Positions 54,139 through 64,000 of a DNA stretch of 64,000 nt are shown piece by piece. Position numbers and translations under genes: made by a program. Under the pieces are notes generated by a model. The model saw nothing but the letters and a program-made list of their open reading frames with translations. It had not been told where the DNA came from and did not search any database. Origin of the DNA: Aphis gossypii (taxonomy: Eukaryota > Arthropoda > Insecta > Hemiptera > Aphididae); assembly GCF_020184175.1 (NCBI RefSeq), contig NC_065531.1, forward strand, positions 50,489,213 to 50,553,212, given 5' to 3'. Every line of letters starts with the position of its first letter. Positions within the stretch are counted from its first letter, which is position 1.

Positions 54139-55996
54139 CTCCTGCGAGCACGATTCAAATGTGAATATAAAAAGCTTTACCATTCATAAGTTGAAAAAAC
54201 CGAAATGTCCTTATTGAACAACCCTCATCAAGACTTTTGGGAGTTTGTGAGTCTTAAAAAATGTCATTCCTAAGTACCTATCATTTAATGGAGTAGTTGC
54301 ACCGTGCAAAAAGAGAGTTTCTGATATTTTTTCCTCTTATTTCGCGTCAATTTATTTAAATGGCACTGATGATTGATCCTTTTATTACTTGCAATATTGA
54401 CATTACAACTAATTGCCTACTGAATAAATTAGATTTAAGCGTTGGTTATATTTATCAGAATAAATCTACTTTATGTGATGTATTTTCTATTTTTGTTGAC
54501 AGGCATCTGTCAATATTATTTTTCAGCTGCGATCAGTTATTTCCTATCCACTTTAGATTATTTTAAGCGTTTCACTTAATCCAGAAATTTCCCCGTAAAT
54601 TTTAAAATTTAGCTCAGTTATACCAACACATGAATCAAATATAATTCTTCAGAAATATCGAACTATAGACCAATTCAGTCAAATATTATCCAACTATTTG
54701 CGCAGTCAGTTCTAAATAGCATTCAATCATTTATGAATAGAGCTCTTATTGACGAGAAACATAGTTTTCAACAGGACCGCTCCGCTGTAACGTGTAATTG
54801 AATCATTTAATTCTCCGCAATGTGATTTTCAAAGCTTTTCAAAAACACTCACAGATTAATGTTATCTATATGGATTTTAAGAAGGCTTTTAATAAGGTTT
54901 ACCACCATTATTTTATAATTGTACTTGAATTGCAAAATTTCTGTAAGCCTCTCATTACTTGGTTCAAATCTTATCTTAATAATAATAGACATCAATCATA
55001 TTCATAATTAAAGCAAAGTGCTTAATATTAAATCCAAGATATTATTGGCTTTCTCCAGATTCTCTTAAGGTGGAAATGTATCTCCTATTTTGTTTGCACT
55101 GTTTATTAACGGTGTAAAATGTATTCTTAACACAGCCGACTCTTGTATAATCGATGATACAAAATTGATATATTATATTATGGTATTCAATAATTTTAAT
55201 GACTGTCTGAAATTGAAAAATGATTTGAATAGCTTTATGAAATGATTTAATATGATAAACCTATCGTAAAATTTGGATAATTGTAAGATTATGTCATAGT
55301 TTAGAATACGGTTGGCTTTAATTTATAAATATATCTGTTTTTAATAATATGTTTCGCTGGGATGAATGTATAATTGACCTTGGTCTTAAACTTAAACATA
55401 GTCTGTGCTATGAGTTTAAACATAACGTTGAAATGGTAAGTTGTAGAACTTTTATGGCAAAAAAATGAAATCGGTTAAACAATTTTAAGCAATAAAAAAA
55501 TTACGAAGGTACTATAATGTGCATTAGTGCATATTATCCTAAAATGGATCTGTGTTATGGGATATACTCTATATAAGAAGTAATTCCATTAAATTAGAAC
55601 ATTTTTATGATTTACTGAATCCTTAATAAATACTAAATACTCCACTACATGATTATACTATTTTAATTAAGAAGCTTGGACTGTATTTCTTGACAGACAT
55701 GTTTTAAGTATACAATTTTTGAATGAATTATTGTCTCGTAAAATAGACTCCTCTACTATTTCTTCATTAATTTAAAAGTTCAAGAGTTTAATACCTGTCC
55801 TGTTTTCAAGTTTTCTTATAATATACAACACAACAAATAAGATTGATGACTATTTTCAATATAATAAACCCTTTGTTTTTCGAATTTATTTATATTAGAT
55901 GAATACATGATAAAATGTAATATAATTATAATTAGTAACTGTCGATAAGTTTTAAAATATGTAAATATCTATAAAAAAAAATAATAATAATAAAAT
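54139..55996 (+). pseudogene. Decayed Jockey-type non-LTR retrotransposon (reverse transcriptase remnant)
   Basis: This is a 5'-truncated LINE with many stops and frameshifts; the order of conserved blocks is intact. At about 54223-54247 the frame reads NNPHQDFWEFV, the usual linker before the RT. At 54258-54350 comes IPKYLSFNGVV and then DIFSSYFASIY. At 54661 comes NYRPI, leading to DEKHSFQQDRSAVT, the QHGFRxGRS-type block. At 54862 comes VIYMDFKKAFNKVYH, motif A with Asn in place of the second Asp of the usual KAFD. Near 55072 comes GGNVSPILFALFING, the GVPQGS-type block. Near 55150 comes IIDDTKL, the YADD box. Near 55697 comes RHVLSIQFLNELLSRKIDSS, the Jockey-type C-terminal block. The element ends in an A-run plus (AAT)n tail at about 55972-55996. 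A working copy would supply its own reverse transcription; this one cannot. Clade assignment within Jockey-like LINEs is inferred from memory of the family pattern. Confidence 0.85.
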
Positions 55997-56454
55997 ATGG
56001 CATTTAAAACCATGCTTAAAAAATGTAATTGATATTCATTACATTTAAGAAATAAAACTCCCAAAACTCCAATCATATTACATTAAAGTATTATACCATA
56101 TTACACTATATTATACCTGGCAATTGTCAAAACAATGCAAAATTATTTTCATTTGGAAATATATGTAATATGTATAGTATTTTAACTTAATTTTCGTCTT
56201 TTCATTTATAATTTTAATGACCAAACTTTTACTAGACGTTATTTCTGAAATGTTTTATATGACCGTATTATAGTTATATTTACAAACCTCTTAAAAATAA
56301 AATGCATTTATCGAAAGTCTATAAAAATTTTGTCCGTAAAATTTTGATAATTTTTGACCATTTTAACCATTTCAAAAATAACTTCTAAGTAAAAATGATT
56401 AAATAATAATTATTTATTTTGTTTAAATTCCGAACAAACACCAAAAAAAGTTCT

Positions 56455-56622
56455 AGGGAAAATCGCTCTGCTGTGTAGGTACTACGAAGATGTCTAGTGT
56501 AGGTACCTCATTATTGATTAGGTGGTGAATGATTACATTCAAGTCCATTAAGATGTGTTAAATTTAAACTCAATGATAAATCATTGCCTATATTTTAACA
56601 ACAATGAAACAGTCTGTCAGCC
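56455..56622 (-). repeat. Interspersed repeat, copy 2 (inverted, longest)
   Basis: Read on the minus strand it starts ggctgacagactg and runs through atcattgagttt and cacatcttaatgg to gattttccct. It has the same order of blocks as the copy at 16455, with extra sequence (two taggtac-type blocks) in the 3' part. It is the most complete copy in the window and gives the best idea of the element's length, about 168 bp. Confidence 0.7.
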
Positions 56623-56998
56623 AAAGATATAATTAAGGATCTAATAATGATATCTTAATATTGTTTATTAAAGGTTTATTGTTATATTAGTAGTCATAGG
56701 GTAAATTTCTATAATTTGGTAAAAATAATGTTTGTTAAACTCAAATTTATATTTAGTAATTATTATATTAATATATTATTTAACTAGCTATTATTAACTT
56801 AAAAGTCAATACTAGTACATATCCTGCAGGGACTCAACTCCAATGAAAATTTTGGGGGTACTGAAGCCTCTCTTTTTTATAATTTTGGATACATGTTACC
56901 TACTATTAAAATATAAAATAAAATGAAACAATTTGAGTGTGCTAAGCACACCCAAGCTCCCTCCCAAAATTACATCCATGTACACTCCGACATACCGT

Positions 56999-57018
56999 AA
57001 AATTGTGTACACAATTTT
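56999..57018. repeat. Perfect 20-bp palindrome
   Basis: aaaattgtgt is followed by its exact reverse complement acacaatttt. It lies just downstream of an imperfect inverted repeat at about 56850-56970 (aattttgggggtactgaagcc against a block ending cctcccaaaatt), so it may belong to the same worn mobile element. Confidence 0.55.
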
Positions 57019-58324
57019 TAAGGTATAAATAGCTAAAAATTAATCCCAAAACAGAGTTTTAAGAATTAAAACGAAATAACAAAAATTGTTATTTTATATT
57101 TAATTATCAAATTTTGTAGAAATTTGAGAATTTTAAAGCATAGTAACAAAAATCGTTATTATAGGTTTAATATAAATTAATATTAATGGCATATTTGAAC
57201 TTCAGTTCCTTATAAAAAAATAAAATATTCTACTTTTTTTACTCTGAATAATATACTCATGATGAACTTTGTTTCAAATTTCAAATCCATAGATATTTTA
57301 TTAAAAATGTTTTCATTTTTAACTACAAAATGATTTGCGACCTTTTATGATTTTGAAAAAATGTTATACGAAAAAATACGCTTGTAAAAATATTTTTTTT
57401 AATCTGAGTAAGAACAACTTATTAGAAACTGTAAATTTTAGTTTTTTTTTTATCAAAAATAAAACAGTCAGTTCACAAAAATTTCATTTTTTTTTTTTTT
57501 ATAAAGTGTTTTACGATCCCTATGAAATGTCGACAAGATCCATTATTATAAAATATGTTATAACTTCTATTCGGTCTTTTATATGATCGTGTACAGTTAT
57601 TTACTATTGATTAGTTTAAAATATTTTCTTTTATCGTCATTATACGTGATTCGGGTTGATTAAACGACATCAAAACTCAAAAGCGCTCAAGTCCACAGAA
57701 TTTTCGATTTATCTAATTTTAACTAAGTCGGACAAAGGATTATCCCAACACACAATAAATAAATAGACTGCCTGTGAGAAACTGCCATGTGTAAGTACAA
57801 GGTTCTCGTCTGCACGGTTACAAACTTGTATAGTTCATGAAATAACATAATAATATCGTAAATGCGACGTGGTTATTTTTGGTGATCGATAAATTTCTAT
57901 TGATATTATATTTTGGAGACTAAATCGCATTTGAAAATAAACATGGTGTGGTGAAGGTATTTAATTTGAATATCAATATATTTTTTTTCAAAGAGCAACA
58001 AATATGTTACACGTTTTCGTACTAACAACGTATGGAACTTACAGTAACGTTTGAACGATATGGAAAATAAAGATTTTAAGGAGTCGATTTTTAGAATTAA
58101 TAGTTTATTTTTATAGATTTGTAATAATTTTATATATTGAATCGTTTAATAATAAAAAAAAATGTAAGTATTATCATTAATCAATTCACTATTGTTTTAA
58201 GCAACTTAAACCTATTATGGAATATTATCACATAAGTAAGATAAGCGTAATATCTCAGAAACTACTTGTCAAAATTTTAATTTAAACGTAATAACATAAA
58301 AAACAAATCTGATCAACAATTTAT

Positions 58325-58518
58325 TTTAAAAAATGGTAGTTCTCATTTGGTAAATAGGAGTTTCATTCGCCACATGATTCTCATTAAATGGTAATAAAAT
58401 CAATAACAAAAGTTTTTTGAGATATAGCCTTGCCTTTAAGTGTATAGGTAATAATGCATTATTAAAGGAAAAAGAAAGGGTTGAGCCAATTGGTGATTGA
58501 TGAATCACCCTGTATATA
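58325..58518 (-). repeat. Repeat fragment ending in the ATATACAGGGTGATTCAT signature
   Basis: On the minus strand the segment starts TATATACAGGGTGATTCAT at 58518 and continues to about 58325, where the sequence merges with ordinary AT-rich DNA. The terminal signature is shared with 41151-41167. A 7-bp hairpin (ggtgatt, gatg, aatcacc) lies at 58492-58509, just inside the terminus. A 60-codon minus-strand frame over this piece looks like a by-product of the repeat. Confidence 0.5.
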
Positions 58519-61500
58519 ATAAGACATCAGATCAATATTATATTAATTTAATTTTAATCTGTTTCCAAGTTCTGCCAATATCGATTATACGCCTTTAACA
58601 CATTACATGGGGAACCAAACGGGCCACAAACTCTACAACATTTATAGTTTTAATTAGTTATTTTTTTTTGTTTTACGTCGACCGAATGCCAGGTGCATAT
58701 AACTATCAACATAGAATTTTAAAATATCGCTGTATAATATATTCACTGTGACTTCGCCCCGATATAGTCCAATAGAAATGCCATTTTAAAATGTATATTA
58801 TATTTACAACGTTCGGTTCAGTCATTAAAATAACGACTAAAAACTGCGTGATTTATCATTGATCGACAAAAATCCCATGATGTGAAAAACATCGTCATTG
58901 ACATTGCTTATGAAACTGTAGAAAAATCACTCAACGTAATCCTAACCTTATTCATAGTGGGACGAATATTCGCCGGTAATATATTACACAGGTACTATAC
59001 AGGAAACGCGAGAACGTTACATGAAAATTTTTAGTTTTTACACCAACAAAAACTGGAATAGTAATTGTTATCGCCCACATGGTGGAATTGTGTATTTCGA
59101 TATTCGGTTGAACAAAATACTGATACGATTGTTTAAAATAAAACTTAGAATGTATCATAAAATAATACATTTTTATAAAGTACGTAGGTACCTAATATAG
59201 ACTAAAGTCGGAATATGGTTTGTTATAGCCTATAGGTACTATTAAACAGTAGTTATTCTCAAACTCTGATACACATAATATATATTTTAGTATACAGAGA
59301 TTTTCAATGGAGCACATGAATATATATAAATAAATACTGAAATACTTACGTTTTATTGTAATGTATTATTCAATTAAAATTTGAAAAGAATATTAAAAAT
59401 ACACAACATAATATAGTCTATCATCATTACACGGGTATAGAAGAAGTCTCATATATAGGTTTTTTATTAAAATGATTAAGTAAAAAAAAAAAATTTAAAA
59501 TACCTGAATTTAGGCTTACATTAAAATAGCATTTATATTGAAATTATTATATAATAATAAATAAAAATAATACGTGACTGAACTATATACTACACGTGAA
59601 TGGTACATGAAAAGTGTAAAAACTGCCATTTTTATTTTTTTAATTATTCTGATTAATGTTTTCTAATTTCGAGCAATACTTAAGAAATTAATTTAAACAA
59701 GAAGTTGTAAGTTAAGTCTTTCAAATATCCAATCACGAAGAAATTGAATTGGATTAAAAATATTTAAGTAGAAAAGTTTTTAATTATACATGTACTATAT
59801 GTTCGTATGTCAAAGTGCTCGTAAGTCAAAGTTTACGTTTCTAACAAATAATGAATCTGGGTAAATTTGTTACCTACCCTACCCGATTGATTCCATTGCA
59901 ATTTACAACAATACTATTTATTAAAATAAAAATTTAGAAAAGAATAATAGAAATTTTGAAGATAAGATTTACATATTTCAAGTGAAAAATATAAAATTAC
60001 TATTTTTTTATTTCCTTATCGAGTGAAACTATTTTATTTTATTTTTTTAGCTTAATAATATAATAACTTATTACCGATAAACGTTAATCTAAATACATTA
60101 TAGTAACGAAAATATTTTACAAAAGGATTTTATAAATTCTAGAAGCAGTGTTTGTTTATTATTATGAACGTGGTTTGGTGATTTATCGAATTATTACGAT
60201 ATTTTGTAGAAAAATAAATGTTTTAAGTAACAATTGAAATATTTTATTCTTATACCTATTTAATTAATGGGCGTTGAAATCTATGCAGATGAAATTTTAA
60301 AAAATATATCGTTACAATTTTTTAAATAGAAATTTTAAATTAAAATAAAAAATATTGATTTTAGCTGTCATTCAACAATATTCGTGAGGAGTTGACATTT
60401 TTAAATTTATTATAAGCTGCAATGGCATTCTCAAAATATTTAGATTAATATTAAGCCATTGTCTATTTATATTACACAACGCCTATCGTGTATATTATAA
60501 TAATATAGCATTAACCCTACGTATTATAATACAAAAATATACCTACTTAGAAGTTAAAACTACAGTCTGACAGACCGTCACCTCTCAGTATCATTTTTCG
60601 TATACAATGATATATCATTCAATTCAAATTTCACACATCCATTGCAAAGACGTATTAATAAATAATGATGTACTCTCAACGCCTTCTGGAAGATTATATA
60701 CTTGACTACTTTTTTTGTCTTGCCTTTAATTATCTATGAATTAATATGAAGCAAATTAATAGCGTAAATACTATTGTTCGTTAAATCAATTAAAAATCCC
60801 AAAAGTATAATAATATAATATCCCATACACTTCGGTACCTACTGAGCTACACTGAGTTATTCATATTAACTTATGTGAAGGATAATTTCATAGGTGAAAA
60901 TAATGGAAAACAAAAATAAATATCTTCTATTAAAAAAATAATGTCGCATATCAGTATGACACTTTTTATATACTTTTATTATCAACCTATTCAATTCACT
61001 TTTCTAAAATTTGTTACCCACTGTAAGTCTCTTACTTGTGACTAAAACTGAAAATATAATCTACAGATTTCTTTAAAATAAAAGTTTTTCTAATAACAGC
61101 GAACAATTACTTAATTATAATTAACTTTTATTCATTGATTATCAATTACGAGTGAATATGACGATAACATTTCAATTAATATATTCACGTTACAGTAAAT
61201 CACCAATACTATTGAAGAAGAAAAAGTATTTGATTATTGTACTAAAATAAATATTAGTTTATTAATTATTAGTATTATTTGTCAAGGAGTATAAAAAAAA
61301 TGAGTAACAAAAAAAACAACTTTTAGGACTTGTCGTGTTGATAAAACAAGGAATATTCATAATTGTATGATTTAAGAGATTGGTTGAATAATTTAACGAA
61401 ACGGAACAATTAATTAAAGCAAAAAAAACTACTAGGTAGAATACATTTTTTATTTAACTAACTTACAGTCATATTTTTAAGGGAATTATATTTTATTCAT

Positions 61501-63400
61501 AAATCATTATTAATTTTGACTAAATAGAATACATTTTGATAGAATAGATTTTGTAATTTAGATAATTAATTGATATTTTCCTATCGTATTTTGAATTAAA
61601 AGGACTTTTTTATGTCTAATATAATATCATAAGTATTATCATATTATACTCTAATATAAAATAAAATACTTAATTCAAAAATTTTAATTATTAGTGGTAT
61701 CAAAAATATATTACCTAAACGTTGCGAGGATAATTATTTTATCAATAAATATTATAATTTATAATAACAGGGTTAAAAAACGATGCTCAAAATTTTACTA
61801 ACAACGGTTGGTAATAATTATTAAATAATAGTTATTTGATTAGGTAGTCGCGATTGACTGAAGACGATAGTCGCGGCATCGGCCGGTAGTCGGGATAACC
61901 GAAAGTACCATTTATTATTATGAAACAAAATTATAAAGATTCAAAACTATATAGTGTGCATAGTTCACATTTTTTAAATGTTATTAAATACAATATAATA
62001 TGTTTCGACTATCAATTTATATTTTTATCTTTCAGCTTAATATTCTTTTCAATAAAAATAGCTTGAAAATAATTTCTCTTTTTATTGCTTTTTTCGGAAA
62101 ATATTCGGAAGAACGAAATCAATATAACCTTACTTATCCTAATATAATATCAGAATGTATCGAGTACTAGAATAATATATATTTTTTCAATAACATTTAA
62201 TTTATAAATATACTGTGGTTTTCAATATATTTTACTATGATATTAAGTTTAAAATTTGCAAAGAATTTTCCAAATCGAACGAAGTTACTTCATAGTTTTT
62301 TTTTTGCAAAATAATTGTTTAAAAATTTAATTTTCAATTACCAAATTGATATTGTAATAAGAAAATGGTTTAAAAAATTAAGTATAATTTATTGAAAATG
62401 ACCTTGAAAAATATCTCGCCGTACAGCTTTTTATATTATAATAAAATAATAAAAATTTAAAATATAATTCTCTCGTCATAGATGGTTACACATTGAAACA
62501 ACATATTTCTTGGCAGGCAGAACGTTGTTTCCAAAGTTTAAATGAATTGCAGAACTAAACAGCTGTCATTGTTTAAAATACGCATTAAATACGAGGATCA
62601 ATATATCATAATATAAGAATCATGTTAAATTATCAATTTTACTTAAAACACACATGCTAGTAGATACAATATTTTTAAAATTAAATCAAATTAAAGTCAT
62701 TATAAAGAAGCGCATCTCAGTAGCCGTTTTTTTTTAAGTTTAAACATATATAATATTTTAGCATATATTAGAATCAATGTAATTCTTATATAACATTATG
62801 CAACTAAAAAATACTTTCTTGATTACTTTTATGAGATTATTATTATCAAAAACTTCACATTTCTTTGGTATAAATATGATAATAAGAAAATTTCGAAAAA
62901 TTAAATTTAAATATAATTTAAAAAGTCTAAGTCTTTTCTTTATAATTCCTTAAGTGAATAATATTACATGAAACAATAATATAGCATATTAAAAACTATA
63001 AATATTAGGTTAGATTAACTTTGGATTTATAAAATAAGATATGTATACTCATATTAAACAGCATATATTATAAACAACAATAATATGGTATATCTATAGT
63101 ATATATTACCGTAAATTGAAAAAATTAAAAACTAGAAATCTTATATACAGAAAAAATATACTAATAGGACATAATAAGGTTAACTGAGAAAATAGTAAGA
63201 ACTAAAAATTCATGGTGAAGTTTTCCATTATTTATAACAATCGCCACTCTAAATGTACTCACAGCGTCAAAAAAAATATATATGTATAACCAATGATAAA
63301 TTAAATATTGTTCGCTGCTGTGTGTTTAATTTAATTTTGATGAGATGTTACTGTTTTGTCTGTTTTTCAAGTAGTGAATGTCTAGTTTGAAATCATTTTT
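58519..63400. other. AT-rich noncoding stretch
   Basis: Only repeat copy 3 at 60,565 was recognised. A small GC-richer patch at about 61,850-61,910 has no frame of note. Confidence 0.55.
60565..60690 (+). repeat. Interspersed repeat, copy 3
   Basis: It begins gtctgacagaccgtcacctc and includes tatacaatgata, attcaattcaaattt and acacatccattgcaaagac, in the same order as the copy at 16455. Its 3' third is strongly diverged, so the right boundary is approximate. Confidence 0.6.
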
Positions 63401-64000
63401 GAAAAACTAATTTCCACTACCGCAAATGATCGCGTGACTTTTCTCGAACAATCCCACCCATCATCTGTTCTCAGTTCTAAATCAGTGCATATTACCGGAA
63501 TTTTCGTTTTCACAACACGAGCGTGGAATGCGAGTGAAATATGCACCACCACCGAATGTCCCGAAGTATCGATTTGCAACTATGTACTATTATACAGAGT
63601 CGAATATTTACGGACAGACAGAAAATTACCGACAGTAATAATGATAGTATATTATATCTGTATAAATATATACGAATCCGAATCAAATTATTTCTCATCA
63701 AAACCACAGCAACTCGTTCGGATCTCTCTGAGAATCTTGATGTCATAATAAAACTTGCTACGAAGAATGAAGATACCATGTAACTGAACTATGATCTCAA
63801 AATATAGAATTTTCGAGTCATGTTCATTTCATGCTATTTATATTATACACAATATATCAAGGTATTGTATAAATAAAATGTGCGTGGGTTCACCTACCAA
63901 ATTTTGTAATAAATACATTTCACTGGTATCCAGTACTTCTTACCTCACAATCGAATACATTCAAAGGTCGAAACGAAAACAATAGTCCATCCTACGAGAT
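63401..64000. other. GC-richer end segment with overlapping open frames
   Basis: Between 63,434 and 63,783 three plus-strand and two minus-strand frames overlap. The minus-strand frame 63,382-63,579 includes HARVVKTKIPVICTDLELRT and the plus-strand frame 63,541-63,783 ends TRSDLSENLDVIIKLATKNE; either could be part of an exon or an old coding fragment. No family is recognised, and the gene, if any, could continue beyond the window. Confidence 0.3.

Larger units (their letters stand above)
55997..58324. other. AT-rich stretch with repeat remnants
   Basis: Contains repeat copy 2 (56,455), the imperfect inverted repeat near 56,850-56,970 and the 20-bp palindrome. No gene recognised. Confidence 0.55.

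Noticed and set aside
1..64000. CRISPR arrays, bacterial operons, riboswitches, prophage
   Set aside because: No regularly spaced repeats or bacterial gene signals; the composition and splice signals are those of an insect nuclear genome.

Overview
The window is eukaryotic nuclear DNA, most likely from an aphid or a close hemipteran relative. It is very AT-rich and gene-poor, with many runs of the ataatattataatattat and taggtacctatt type. There are no operons or ribosome binding sites. The only well-supported coding unit is a single exon with splice signals. The organism call rests on base composition, on repeat families that look aphid-like, and on the insect-like phosphodiesterase exon. No database search was possible.

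Layout. Bases 1-23,690 are almost entirely AT-rich noncoding DNA. They hold a foldback MITE (1,318-1,636), a diverged interspersed repeat (16,455-16,581), a GC-richer island with a TATA-like site (18,870-19,900) and a short stretch open on both strands (about 21,458-21,686). Bases 23,691-24,233 (minus strand) hold the first coding exon of a PDE11-type cyclic nucleotide phosphodiesterase, with an acceptor on its 5' side and a donor on its 3' side. No downstream catalytic or GAF exon was found towards position 1, so the following intron probably exceeds 23.6 kb. Bases 24,234-64,000 would be the 5' upstream side of that gene or another intergenic region. They alternate AT-rich DNA with GC- and CpG-richer islands (27,560-28,850; 30,690-31,380; 36,000-37,300; 42,090-43,400; 44,480-45,330; 48,560-49,560; 51,200-53,820).

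Mobile-element fossils make up most of the rest. A decayed Jockey-type LINE lies at 54,139-55,996 (plus) and a second, shorter reverse transcriptase fossil at about 31,779-32,345 (minus). A non-autonomous element of 637 bp with 18-bp terminal inverted repeats lies at 49,635-50,271. A repeat family has three diverged copies, at 16,455, 56,455 and 60,565. Two repeat ends carry the ATATACAGGGTGAT signature. Several microsatellites, one perfect 28-bp palindrome and one compact hairpin were also seen.

I did not find a convincing new biological system. The most useful points are the Pde11 first coding exon with its very long intron, the three-copy repeat family, the two MITEs and the two LINE fossils. 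Most short open frames here are expected by chance and are not called as genes.
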